Below are positions 25,561-38,600 of a stretch of DNA of 64,000 bases, piece after piece. The stretch comes from Sympetrum striolatum (taxonomy: Eukaryota; Arthropoda; Insecta; Odonata; Libellulidae). Location: the NCBI GenBank assembly GCA_947579665.1, contig OX388341.1:26483147-26547146 (forward strand), written 5' to 3'. Each line of letters opens with the position of its first letter. The first letter of the stretch is position 1. The notes below the pieces were generated by a model that saw nothing but the letters and a program-made list of their open reading frames with translations, had not been told where the DNA came from and did no database searches. The position numbers and the translations under genes are program-made.

Positions 25561-28500
25561 TCGAATCGAGAGCGATGTTGACGTGATGGATATCCCTTGG
25601 AAATAAATTCTCTATTCGGAGTAAATTAATACGCTGGATAGATTCACTATTTATTTATTCCGATAGATAGCTTCATATTTTATTTGTTTATTGCGTACAA
25701 ATAGTTGCAATAATGTTGAAAACTTATTTTTTACTATTTTTACGTATATTATTATTTTTCTCATTTCATTATAGAACTTTAGATAAAAGCGATCTAATCT
25801 CCCTTGAAGAATTCATAAAAATTCCCTCTGGTCATAAAATGATTTGCGGGATCAGCTGTACGTACGCGACTAATATCATTTTCCTTCATGGATGAATAAT
25901 AGATCGAATGAATTTTGGTAATATTTTCAATTAATCGCTTCGAAGGATGATCGATTTGCGGTTGCATGCGCATCTGGTTGCTGCGATCATTTTATGCATA
26001 ATTAAAAAAGGGGAATCGCTTATTCCATAAATAATAATGGCTTGACGCCATCCTTTTCAATCGGGATTACCGGAATAACATTTGTCCCTCGACTTTTCTG
26101 CGTCGGTGAAGCTTAAATATTCCGATTTTTATCTCTTCCTCTGACAGCGTTATTGGAACCGGAGAGAATAATTCTTACTTTTCGTCGAAATTCCGGAATT
26201 CTCAAATAATACTCACCGTGAAAGATTACGCTCCGGATGAAAACTCACGCTGAATCGGTTGTTCAATTTCGACGCAATTTCAAATTGAGAGATCACTCCC
26301 TTTTTCAAGAAAACCTGTAATACATTTTTAACGATATCAAAACGATTCACGAACAAACGAGAATTTTTTATGAAGCCTGAAGGATAATGCCCGAAAGCAG
26401 ATGTTTCAATTCCTATCCAGCATTTCAATAAGTTTTTATCATCGCTCATCACTTTATAGAAGCATATTAATTTGAAATACGTTCGTATTTTTGTCGCGGC
26501 GATTTCCGTCAGGGTTTCCTAAGGGACGAGAGTGGGCGGACGCTGAGAGAGTGAGAGACTCCGCGTTCGGGATAATCGCCGTAAAATTCCTTTTTTGAAG
26601 AAACCTGTTTCTCTCCACACCTTTTCGGAAAGCCCACTGTTTCTCTTCCAGCAATCGATGAAACTACCTCTCTTCCGCTGCCCATTTCCCGGGGAAAAAG
26701 AAAGCGAGTTCCTCCTCGCCCTTTTTTTCGCGAAAAGGAACGAACGACTTTTAGCGAGCTCCATTTACTTCCGTCTAGGACATTATTATTTTAAAGGCGT
26801 TATTATTTTATGAATCGATAAAAAACCGCTTCGCGTGGCCGCCACTGTACGTTTCCCCGAGTACCGCCCCTTCGCAAGCGCATGCGCCGCGGCGAAGGTG
26901 ATACGTCCCGGTAAAAAGGTTCCACCGCCAGAGGGTCTTCAAGGTACAGAGGCAGGAATAAGAGAAAGAGAGGGTCTTTATTAACGCACTCCCGCCACTT
27001 GATCTCTGCCAAGCCGGGTGTGGGGGAAGTGAGAACTTGCAGGAAAGAGGAGGAATCTTCATCTAACAGCGGAGAGGAGTAGCGTCGGGATTAGCCAAGT
27101 AGAGAAAATGAAATGAAGAATTTTCCCCGGAGCTTGTCTGAGCTTTGTTACGCGGCGGAAGGAGAGAATATGGGAGCGACTCCTATTTTTTTTCCCCTTT
27201 GATCTTCAAGTTGTCATGGTGACTCAGCCCCGAGGTAAAACACGAATTCCTTTTCGCTCCGGTGGCTTTTTCGCCTTTTGCGCGCCATGCCTCAACGCAC
27301 ACAAATGAACTACGGAGCGGACAGTTGATTAGGCTTGTGATTTCCGACGGTTTTCCGGGCTAATTTTCGGGGCAATATTCGCAGAGGAATCCGCGCGCCT
27401 GCAATTCCGGAAAGTTTTCTTCCAGAAACGTTGTCGATTGCCAGGCATGCGGAGAAAACTTGAAACTTGCGCCCAAAGATTCCCTCCAGCTTCCAGGAGA
27501 GCTTTTATGATAAGAATAAAATCATCCGCAGTGGAGGAAATTTGGAAGAAATTCCTCGAGTTTGACCCCGGGAAAATTTTACGTCTTGGAACCAGATTCC
27601 TCCCAGACTCTGAAGAGACGCGATATTTGTCGTATTTCAAAGCGATATCACTCAAATAAATAAAATATGAAGATAATCAGAGAAGAAAATGGTCGTAAAC
27701 AATTCTTCGAAGTTTTAAGGTCCGAAATTATTCCCTTGAGGTACTCCGATGATCAAAACGTAAGACGCCGTCTCCCGGCTCATCTCTGCTCCGTAATGGA
27801 AGGCATTAAGGAAAAGAAGGAGCCTTATCTCCACGCTATTCATACTAATTGACTCGATATTTTATTTAAAAGCCAAGACCGTTTTCTGGCGACGAAAAAA
27901 AGAAAGTGGTAAAGCTGAATATTACGGATACGACCGTAACATCGTTGCCACGCCGGAGGGAATTCACAGCACGCCCCAAACACCTCTTTTTCCCAAAAAC
28001 CAATGACATGACGTTTTCCCGCTGTTGGAATCGTGTAGTATTAAAAGTAGAATCGCAGAATAGAGAGAAAAAGGCGTTTCGTTGAGGGGATCGCTAAGGG
28101 ATAACAGCCGCAAACTTCCTTGTTTTTATGGGGGCAGTAAGGAAACATAATGGGCATAGGAGTGCGAAACAGTGGGACGATGATAAAACAGAGAAAATGG
28201 AGGTCAAAGGATGAAGGAGTAACATTCCGAATCTACAGATGAGGCGAAGGAGGTAGAAAGAGAAATGGAAAGATCGACCGAGTCGAAATAAGAACTAGAA
28301 TAGGGACGTAGTTCGCCTTCACAGGCCAGAGAAGTCATTGAATTAATTATAAAATCTTTTACAGACGGTTCTCGGTCATGATTATTTTAGAGTTATCTAT
28401 AAGACCATCCAAATTTATAAAGATATGCAATTTATAAAATAAAGAGACAGTAAAGTAAATGGTAGCTGTTTATTCAAATGAATGTGTTTCCTGTAAGTCT

Positions 28501-28940
28501 TCCGAAATTCAATTTCAAACGTAAACGTAAGTTTTAGAAAGCTCATTCAATGTTTTTAGCTCCTAAATTTAGCTCCAAAATCTGTAGCATTCATATATGT
28601 TTACAAACATATTTTTACAAACATATTTTTATAACATACAAATGAAGAGCGTGCTAAATTAATTTTGATGGGAATCTAGTTTAAATGAATTTTTTAACTT
28701 AATGTTCACTATCTCCGTGAGAAATACGCAAAATACACAGTATTATATTAGCGCTGCAAAAAATTACCTTGCAATTACATAAACTTATACCGTATTTAAA
28801 TATACCCTTCTTCCACGTTTCCACCCAATAATTGACTTTTTAGAGCTTCTATAAAAGCTTTCGATTAGACTTATGATTTCTTTATTCTTGAGGCGAAATA
28901 ATGGGGAACCCTATCCTTAATATATTAACTATGATCTAAA
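25560..28940. other. Mixed non-coding DNA, GC-richer at 26.5-27.6 kb
   Basis: Single-copy-looking sequence with no recognised coding segment. ORFs at 27329-27659 overlap on both strands. AT-rich again from 28.3 kb, with a minor tttacaaacatat duplication near 28.61 kb. Confidence 0.45.
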
Positions 28941-30094
28941 TGCTTCATTTACTTCTAGGAATACCTGCCACATTTTGGGGTACGTTTTTATATAGCTTGT
29001 TCACACCCCTGGTCAAGTCTTTCATCGCCCTTAATATATTTGCCTCTGGCTTGTTACACTCGTAATGTCTTTCTCTCCTTATTCCCTGACAAACGAATTG
29101 AACCTTGATTGCGTTCTTTCTACACGGCTGCCTGCGTACACTTGGAGAGGATCGTAAACGGGTGGCAATGATCAGTTATTCGAAGGGTCTGATTCTGAAT
29201 CGTTGCTAAAGCATCTTTTAACGATCTCCCGGCGAATAAACCCCTTTTCCGCGCGAGACCTTATCAAGGGACGGAAAGAATGCCAATTTCGGAGGCTCTC
29301 AGAAAGCGGCGGATCCCCAGGTTATGATGGTCGGCAGGAGCCGTTCCTCGTTAAGAGCGAGGAAACGAATACCAGGGAAACAATTTCCCCTTTTTACGAT
29401 CTCCTGTCAATCGCCTTGGATTCGAATTAACGACCCGGCACCCCTGAGAACCCTTTTCGACGACAATGCAAAATCCAGGGTCCTGTTTAATTTGCCTTCT
29501 CATAGTATATTGCAGCTCATACAAGGAGGGGAAATGCTTCCGTCAATTACTTCTTTGGAATATAATTTGCCGTTCTCATTTTATATTGCAGCTCTTACAA
29601 GAAGAGGAAATGCTTTCGTCAATTACTTCTTGGTAATACCTGCCACATTTTGTGCTACTTATTTTATATTGCTTTTTCGCTCTTCTGACCTAATTTTTTA
29701 TCATACACTTTACATAGCAAGTGATAAATACATTACGGTATTCCTTATTTAAAGTTCTTTCCTCAATATTTTTCCTATAATTCACTTAGAAAAAGATTTA
29801 TAAATATCTTAATTGGTTCTCTCATACTTTTTATTTTTAACCAATATAATGCACTATACTATTCTTAAGATACTAGGCATGGCCTGAATTTTCGATTTGC
29901 GTCATAAAATACCGTTCATATTTTGTTATATACTTTTTTAATTTTTTTGTATAGCTCTTTCACTCCCTAGATCAACTCTTTCCTCATATTAAATACATTT
30001 TTCTTTGGCCTGTTACACACGTGATGCCGTTCTATTCTTTTCCTATGTTCTATTTTTTATTGACGTTCAAACAAGGAGAGGAAATGTTTTCCTC
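28941..30094 (+). repeat. Cluster of related, fragmented repeat copies
   Basis: At least four pieces of one repeat lie here. 28941-29070 contains aatacctgccacattttg and ggcttgttacactcgtaatg. 29490-29565 and 29565-29640 form a tandem pair. 29931-30094 repeats the tagctctttcac... and ggcctgttacacacgtgatg parts, then acaaggagaggaaatg. The order of modules differs between copies, so this is a broken tandem array or nested insertions. Short peptides recur too (ALTRRGNAFVNYF and VQTRRGNVFLITLF), but no intact ORF or known transposase or RT motif is present. Confidence 0.65.
29490..29640 (+). repeat. 76-bp imperfect tandem duplication
   Basis: Two adjacent units of about 76 bp share atttgcc, tatattgcagctc, gaggggaaatgctt/gaagaggaaatgctt and cgtcaattacttctt, with scattered substitutions. 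This is the clearest tandem pair inside the 28.9-30.1 kb repeat cluster. Confidence 0.8.
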
Positions 30095-30420
30095 ATAACG
30101 CTGTTTCCTCCTCGAGAAACCCTAAAATCAAAGCTCTCTTGTTTTGGAGGAAGTCGCACAATAATCGGGGCTGATAAGTTGCGCTTTTTTGCCAACCCAT
30201 CCTCTGATTTAATTGGAGAGAGCGTTGACATCGGACGCGTATTTATATGTGTTTCCTCCGATGAAAAAAAAGCCCTTCCGTTCCGATACTCGATAGTAAA
30301 TGACACGCCGCTCGTCGGCTAACAAGTGCAAACTAACGAAGCGCCAATGGCATCGAACGGCCGAATTAGGAGCAGCGCCAACCTCGGACAAATCAGAGAA
30401 AGGAGGGAATACATTTCGGC

Positions 30421-30760
30421 AAACATTTCAATTAAAATCAATTTTATTTAAATCGGATTCCCTCCGCATTTAATTAACAAGTAATATAGCCAAAATAACG
30501 ACGAATCGCGACAATTTTAAAATCTTTCGCCCGATCGTCCCTATAAATTATACCGATCCGAGGAAATGAAATATTTTATTCGCGAGGGAGAATTCACGGC
30601 GGGGGCCCACTCTCCCGCATTAATTAACATATTTCAGACAGGCAATTATCGCTTTATGGCCGGGAGGCAGTTTCCGAACGGCGAAAGTTTTTTTTCCCTC
30701 TCGCTTATTTTCCTTTAAAAATACCATCGCCGGCATTAATTTAACGAAAACTATAAAAAT
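30421..30760. promoter_or_regulatory. Homeodomain-site-rich block, enhancer candidate
   Basis: Three variants of gcatt(t)aattaaca occur at 30466-30479, 30617-30629 and 30733-30745, along with caattaaaatcaattt, gcaattatcgc and a Hox/Caudal-like tttatgg. The composition is mixed and non-repetitive, like conserved non-coding elements of developmental genes. Conservation was not tested. Confidence 0.3.
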
Positions 30761-31760
30761 GAAAAAACCATTTCCTTGGGCGTCGTTCCTTTTCCATTTC
30801 CTCCGTCTCTCGTATCTCGAATGCATATCGCGCCGTCCCTCCCAGGATTGCCAAACTCGCCTCTTTACAAAAAAACTCGGACTCGCTCCCATCGCCACGG
30901 GATGTCCCCCTGCCCACGCGCGGCCCCCGAGTTACGCGTTCCCATCTTTCCACCTCCATCCCTCCCCCATTCCATCGCGTCCTCCGGCATTCCACACCTA
31001 CGAGCCCGCGCCCCTTCGCCATACGCGGAATTCCATCCAGTTCCCATTGGACTTCGTCTCCACCGTTTCCCCTCATTCGGAGTCCTCCCCGGTCCGCACA
31101 GAAATCACCATTTTTCCTTACCCTCCCCCTCCCTCCGCAAACACTCCCCCCCCTGGAAAAATAGCACGTCTCCTCCCTTTTCCTCGCCACGCATTTCACT
31201 ACTCTTTTCATTGTCACGAGCATCCGTCCCTTCGTTTATTGTATGCTCTTTTTCCTCTCCTTTTTGCCGACACGGAGAGTTTTCCTTTGGTCCAAACAAG
31301 CCGAGAGCATTCTATTTATTTTTGTATCGGAAATGTCCCCGACCGGTTCGCCGCCCTCTCCCCTTTCGCTATCTCTCCATTCTCTTCCTCCTCGGCATCC
31401 CCCCCTTGGGCGACAGCGGATGCAAACGGAACAAATGGCAGAGACAAAGAGAGAGCGTCATCGCCGTTTGATCTGACATGTACGCACACTTACAATGGGA
31501 AATGCGAACGATGGGTGGGGACAATCGGGACGTGGGACTTTTTTTCGCATGGGAAAGAGTTTCGAGAAATTTCGGGTTTTTCGGGAAATGCGCCCGAAAC
31601 GCCTCTTTGAAGCGTCGAACCGCGAGTAATAATGTCAGAGACGCAATTTCCATTTCGTCCGCTTCCGGGAGCCCATTTTCACCTCTCTCTCTCTCTCGCT
31701 CCCTCTCTTCATCAAATTACTTTTTTGATAAGTTCTCTCTCTCTCTCCGGACGGCTTTTG
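30760..31760 (+). other. C-rich block with long spurious open frames
   Basis: The + strand is strongly C/T-rich with CpGs. Frames of 283 codons (30759-31610) and 231 codons (30776-31471) are open together, and a 160-codon frame is open on the minus strand. The predicted peptides are Pro/Ser/His-rich low complexity, so coding is unlikely. Confidence 0.55.
31683..31756 (+). repeat. Two short CT microsatellites
   Basis: Runs of (CT)n lie at about 31683-31698 and 31733-31754 on either side of a short AT-rich spacer, at the 3' end of the C-rich block at 30.8-31.7 kb. Confidence 0.8.
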
Positions 31761-34700
31761 CATGTTAGGAAAGTCTTTATTGGAAAACAGTGAAGACGGG
31801 GCTTGTCATCTCGCGAGTCTGATGTGTCGGTTGCATACGCAAAGGGCACCTTGTTTAAAGGGTAAATTCCGCCTCCTAATAAGACGGTTATTGTCCCAGT
31901 TCTGTCGTTGCTACGGTAATAATATTGTCTGCACGGCTCCTTTGATCATCGTAAATGTTATGAATTCCCGCGGAGGTAAAGATGCGGAAACGTTCAAGTT
32001 TTGTATGTTCCTCCTGTAGGAGATCGTTCCGTTTTATTTCTAAGAATTTCTTATATGGCATCATGCATCGAAATGAGTCTTAGTTATGGCAGTATCTGTT
32101 GAACTCACTACTTCACTTAGAGCAGTCTCATGAATTATCGGCAGTTAGACATTTATCGTCAATAAAAATGCACTTTAACTTTCATTGATTATGTGAATTT
32201 TACACTAATCTCTTCCTTGTATATTTCTTAATTGGTCATATCGCAAATTTAAGAGGTAAAATTTAATATGATATAGCATAACAGGTAGAATGGTACTGCA
32301 GGTAGACTTACTGGCTAGACTGTTACCACTTGATGATCCTTTGCAACCGAATTAGATAACTGAAGTTGATAGCTCTTCATAATCACAGCAAAATGAAATA
32401 CCTATCAATTTCTTACCACAGTCGATAAAGTCGATTTCATATAATATTAAACGCTATAATATTTCACTTAAAAAGTAATTATATTTATATTCCTTCTTCT
32501 ATGTAAACAAGACACACATTAAATGTTTGGAATGCGAGGCGAACATACTTCTATTCGTAATAAAATCCGTTAGATTAATGACTTTTACAAGGAGATTCCA
32601 AGATATTTTATCTGTGGATACAGCGCAGAACTTTTTCTATGAACCGGCCATTTATTTCAGTGGGGAATGATTTAATTGTCATACCGGTCGACCAGACGTT
32701 GAAGTTATGAAAGAAAAACAGCGGTAGATTTAAGCTCCACCTTCATCATCCTCACGACAAAGATCTTCCGCAAACTCACTCTCTCAATAGTAAGTTTTAT
32801 GGCATCATTACTTATCAAACGGAAGGAGCATGGAAGGGAGTCGTAGGAAAGAAGAAAGCAGCGCGAATCGAGGGATAAATCCCCAGAAATCCGACATTAT
32901 GTTCAACAGGTTCGCGGAGGGCAATAAAACTTGGTTTGGCGGTACCAGGAGCCGGCGCGCTCATACTTGGGTCAGCAGATCTCGAGTGGAAGAAACATAA
33001 GAGAGGATAAAGAGCGCGACAGCTGGAGCGTGAAATATTAATTCCGAATTTATGTTTTTATACAAAAAAAGCAGCCGATTCACCGCTTCGTACGTGAATT
33101 CGGTCGTCGGGCGATTCAGGACGTTTCAATTAACTGCAGAACTGCGGAGTAGCACATAAATTGGTAAGAGTCTGAGCATAACATTGTCACGGTGAGCTGA
33201 ATCGAAGTTCGGATGGTAAACGCCAGAAAATTCAGCGGGCGAAGGCACTTCCTTAGTGAGACGGATTATTCGCTTTCGATTCTTTTCAGTCATCGACGTA
33301 AAGGATGAGAGAAACTACGCAGTATCGAAAAGTCCATTGCTGGAAAAAACATAAGTCAGCCATGCTATAAGAATGATTTATATATTATTATTGGAATAAA
33401 GCAGGAGCTTTAAGCATTTCTTGCCGTGAGCTCTGAAAATTTCGATGGTATTAACCGCTTGCACAAATGCTTCGGAGGCAGTTTCGTGAGCTGAAATCTC
33501 ATTTCTCTGTATGCCTTCGCTCCCCTGTATCGTCATACATCAGCTTTCTGCTGTCATCTACGAAATTTTATAGATCACAATTTAACGGAAAAGATTGATC
33601 TTTTCAGCCTTTACAGATGAAGATTTCTTGTCGCTGTATCTGTTCAATTACATACCAGCTTCAGGTTAATCGAGGCTGAACTACTCAAGTCAAGTGACGA
33701 AAAAAACTATCCTATGATCATATTTTTCAATAAAACTTCCATAATAGAATAAAGCGTAAAAAGAGATACATAGATTCATGTCATTAAATATTAATAACAA
33801 CGGCGCTTTCTCATAACTAATAATTCTCAAAAAATTCGAATACTTATTATGTGATGATTGGTAGTGGTAAACAACGACAATATGTTAATCTATAGTATAC
33901 GGTATGTTATTGTACCTCTGCCAACCTCTCCCTGAGTCACCTCACACCAGGAGAAAATATAAATTACATTAATTGTAACGAAATAATAGCATTAAATATG
34001 GTTAAAATTGTAGCATTCATTTCATGTAATTATTAACATCATCTAGCCAGATGATTTTGATACTTTAACGAAACCGGTCGCAAAATTATTTATATACTGT
34101 GGAAGCTACAAAGTGAAAAATTAATTAATTCTTTTAAGATGGTTATATCCTCTTCCCACGAAGTGAAGATTGAACATATCAATTTTATTTTATTGTAGTA
34201 TACATACCCACACATGACTTTGATATGTAGATTTCGCCACATTCATGAATTCTGATGCCAATTAAAGATTGTAAATATGTATATCAGAAATACATTTTTA
34301 ACTATGATTTCATGGAAAACCACAACGTACTGCAATTTGTTATTAACCTTCACTCCCAATTTGAAGAGAAGGTTATCCGTAATTTTCCACTTCCGCCTCA
34401 GCATCCCCTTCAAGATTGGCGACAACATAAGGGGGAGAAGCTTGTTCGTCACCGCGATGAAGCAAACGTTTTACAGGTTCCTCACGTTTTATGGATGTGT
34501 TTCCGCCTGTTTAATCCCTCTAGATCCACCCGTTCAATCTCGCATCCATTTGATATAATGCCCTATCTTCTGATTTCCGACGCTCAAAGCTCTCGAACGG
34601 CGTCTTTTTCCCCATCCGCGTTTTATCCCCGAGCAAATTTCTTATCTCCGAGACATAACATAAATCCGTGGAAGTTACCAAGTTAGATCAAGTCGTGATG

Positions 34701-35623
34701 TATGCGAGTTCCCGGTGATGCGCTAATAGATTAGCGAAGGGAAAATGAGAGAGAAGTGGGGATTAGGAGAGGGGATCGGAAGCGGCGAAAGGATTGGGAA
34801 AGTGCGATGGAAAGAGGATGAGAGGAAAAGTGGCTGAGGTAATGGTAGCGAAATTGGAAGCAGGTGAAGACGAGAGAAACAAAGAGAGGTGTCGGTTAAG
34901 GAGGACATGAAGATTGGAGGGGAGACAAGAGTTTCGAGATCACGTAGCGGGAAAAGAGGCAGCGAGGGCTTTGTTTACAGGAAATTTGGGAAGATGGCGG
35001 AGGTGTGTTTACGATGGTTTGAAAAAGGGAGTGCATTTAAGTGATGGGGATATTCGTAATGTTCCGCCTATATTCTATGATAAGGATTTTATCTATGCTG
35101 TTATTGGAGGGAGTGTACGTTGCTTGTTCCTTGTCCCACAATTATCTCGCAAAATGCGAAATGGCTTTTGATATATTTACGGGATTTCGTGAGAAGGGAA
35201 AAATTTCAATATTTTTTTAAAATGGAATCTTCCAAAATCATTGTATTAATTCAATCCCATTTGATATCAGTTGTATCGCCTAAATAATATATCTTCGTCT
35301 CTCGCTTCAATACTTACTTTCTAATATTTTAACTTATTTTATATTTGTGTGTGTTGAGTAAACATTACTTGAAGGAAAGTTTTAGGCTTTTATTACTTGG
35401 GGATTTAAAATCCTGAATCTTTCATGATATCATACTTTATTTATCTACAGAAATTCGTCACTATATGGTTATTACATATTGAGTAGAAGTATAAGAATCA
35501 ACGATGTCAAACAACAAAATTTACGAAAACTATAAATGCGATCAGTTAAAATTACATAAAGAAAGAATTACAGAAATGATGTGTGAAAGCGTAAGAAGCC
35601 TTTTGTATAATTTAAATCGTTGA

Positions 35624-35654
35624 ATTTATCTTTACTATCATAGTAGAGATAAAT
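35624..35654. repeat. 31-bp near-perfect palindrome
   Basis: Arms 35624-35638 and 35640-35654 (atttatctttactat and its partner) are complementary over 15 positions with one T-G mismatch, around a single central c. It is in AT-rich intron-like DNA. Confidence 0.7.
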
Positions 35655-38600
35655 AGCTAGTTTATATTTTGAATAAGAACTTCCATGATTTGAATGAATG
35701 TTACAACATAGGTTTTCTCTAAACAAATAAGTATTTTTTTAGTTCACACTAACAAAACAAAATTCATTCATTTTTATCGTTTATTTAGTATATATTTTAT
35801 AGCATATCTTTATTAATCTAAACATTAATTCATAGGTTTCCTAGATTTATTATATTACCAGTCAACTCCAGCTAATCTACCCATCACAACGTTTGCTATT
35901 TCACAAGAAACCCATGATAGATGATGTGTAACGTCTCAGTTTGCGACTTTCGTATCTATAGAATATATTTTTAATATATGTAGTATTAATTCGTAGATAA
36001 AAACCTCCAAGATTTTAGTTTGAAACGGGTGCTTAAAAATAAGCAACCAAGACAGGAAAGGAAGGGATTACGGGGACGAACGAGGCTTATGACTGGAATA
36101 AAATCTGAAAGGACAGCATGAAAGAAGTTTGCAAGATCAGATGGAAGCTATACGATTCCGAGAGATTGGGTGTTTAGTAGATGGAAGGTAAGGGAGACCT
36201 TTGGTGAAGCCGTGGGAATGCAACAGCAGTTCCTCTCGAGCAAAGAACATGTTCAAAGAATAAAAGGTGGTGGATTTATGTATACGTAGGAGTAGGAAGA
36301 AGTAGTAAAGGGGGCAATCAGCTCGCTTGTTCCATAAATGGAGTGATTGGGATGTGTGCATGTCACAAGGAGATGCTCTGCGATATGGAACAAGACGTGT
36401 TTTGCCTGAGTAATTACCCTCACGCTAACCTTTGCCTCTGCGGTTGCTTTGTTCTTGTGATGTTTTTCAAAGAGAAACATTTACGGCTGATTGAGAAAGG
36501 GAGAAGAACGACAGCTATGTAAACTAGTGATTTCTGAAAGAGAGACGTATGTTCCGATAGAGGTTAAATGGAAATGTAAGGAATTGAATTTGAAGGGATT
36601 GAGTTCTTAAAGCTGTAAAGATGCAAAGATACGTTAAAAGTATACTATTTATATAAGGAGAAGTAATATCAAACTTTTAAGTGATAAAACAAAGGCTGAC
36701 ATGTTTTCACTTGTCATTCTTCGGAGCATTGAGTAGTTGTATGATATTTATAATGAACGTGGTTTTGTAGTACCGTATGTAAGTAAACTCTTATACTCGT
36801 ATATAAGTGAACTCTTTTTATAATGGTAATAGAAGACAGTGATAATATGTCTCATGGAATATACTTTTTCAGTCATTATGTTACAAAATAAAAATCGAAT
36901 TATCGTTAAATGACGTATGATAATTTAGAATATATGATTTTACTTGATTAGTTCACTTTCAGAGATATGTTCATAAGCCAAATTTCTACAAATTGATTCC
37001 TTAGTTATAGGAAGCTGTTTGGAAATATAGTACCCATTGACATAAGGTGACAGATTAACTGAAGTTTTTGTTTTCTTTGTAACCTTCTAGATTCTTATAC
37101 CTAAACTTTAATTTTATTATCACTTTTTTCGCATATAACAGTCAGGAAATTTTTCATAAAACCGAAGATGTAGCTTAAAACCTAAAAGTATACTCATTTT
37201 CTTTTAAATTAAAACCATTCTAATGTTTTTTCTCCAACGAAAAGCGAGTTTCCATAAGAAAACATGCTCATTTAAAAAACTGCACGAACGTTCGATTTTT
37301 CAGGTCATCGGAGACCGGAATCTTTTTTCATCGGCGAGTTCTATCTTCCTCACGGAAGTAAAGTAATTTTTCTCAGGATGTTTGAACTGGCTTCAGCTGT
37401 CAATTCATCCCTGCCTCTTCTCCCATCACACATCAAAATCTTCCCCTCCTCTATTATGCATCCCGCATAAACCATTCACCATGACTCGGTCTTGCGCTGC
37501 ACACACTTTTCCCCTTTCAAAACATTATTCCATCATCCCTCTCCTTCAACATGCACTCCTAAATTTGATCAAAAATTCACCGTTTCGATGGATCGAATAC
37601 TTTGCTCTCGGGCAAAGAATTCCTCCCCACGAATCCAGTGTTAACACTCCCTCTTGCGGTTGCCTGTCGAAAGGAAGTGTCTTAAATGCACTATCTTTCT
37701 GTGTTTCTTCTCCAAACCCGCCAATCAATTTAAGGAAACACCTCGTATCCGAGCTGAAAGAGAGGTTTGTAAGAACGCAACGAATATTAAATTACGTATA
37801 TGTGAATATTCAAGCAACTAAAACCATTCCTTTTCCTTGCGGTTCGGCAAGGGAATATTTCCTTCGCATTATGCATAAGAGTACGCTAGTGATCCATCAG
37901 ATTAACCTTTGGCAAGACATTTGATGAATGAATTTCCCCTTGAAAATGTTGTCGTTTGTGACTATCTTATGGAAGCTGCAGTCATCCCTTAGAGCTCACG
38001 ATTTTCACAAAATGCATTCACACATCATTCGGTGTTCAGAAAGGGCGTCTTAAATGACTAAGGTTTCCACAAATGTATATTTGTTCATGCCTATATCATA
38101 TTTTATACCTTACACATTATTCTAACAAATTTTTTCACTATCTTCTTGTATTGAAAATGGAATAATATGCCATTCATGCCATGATTTTACATAAAAAGTC
38201 TACTATTTTTTATAATAAAAATGTATCCGCTTTTCAATTTAATTCATTACGTTATGCACTATCTGGTTACTGTATTTCTTTTCTGTATGTTCTTAAGTGG
38301 ACGATTAAGTCCAATAACATTATAAAACTTATTTATCTTCATATTACTCTTGTGATGAAGATCAGGAGCATACGTTCAAATACAGTCGAACAATCGGAAA
38401 CTATTTTTTAATAACATTTTATTTAAATAGGATGGTCACAGACCACGGAATGTTATATAGATATATAAAATTACTTGACTACATAACCCAGATTTTAGTA
38501 TGGGGGAGTTTTATGTTCAAATACAAATAAATCTGAGGCATTCATTGATTGTTAATAGGCCTGTATCACCATGATTTAAAATAAAATGGCGTATACGTAC

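Noticed and set aside
30759..31610. 283-codon + open frame
   Set aside because: It lies in a C-rich block where stops are scarce, with another + frame and a minus frame open at the same place. The peptide is Pro/Ser/His low complexity with no family resemblance.
37382..37924. 180-codon + frame
   Set aside because: The start lies in a C/T-rich block and the composition changes halfway without a domain. No splice sites or homology recognised.
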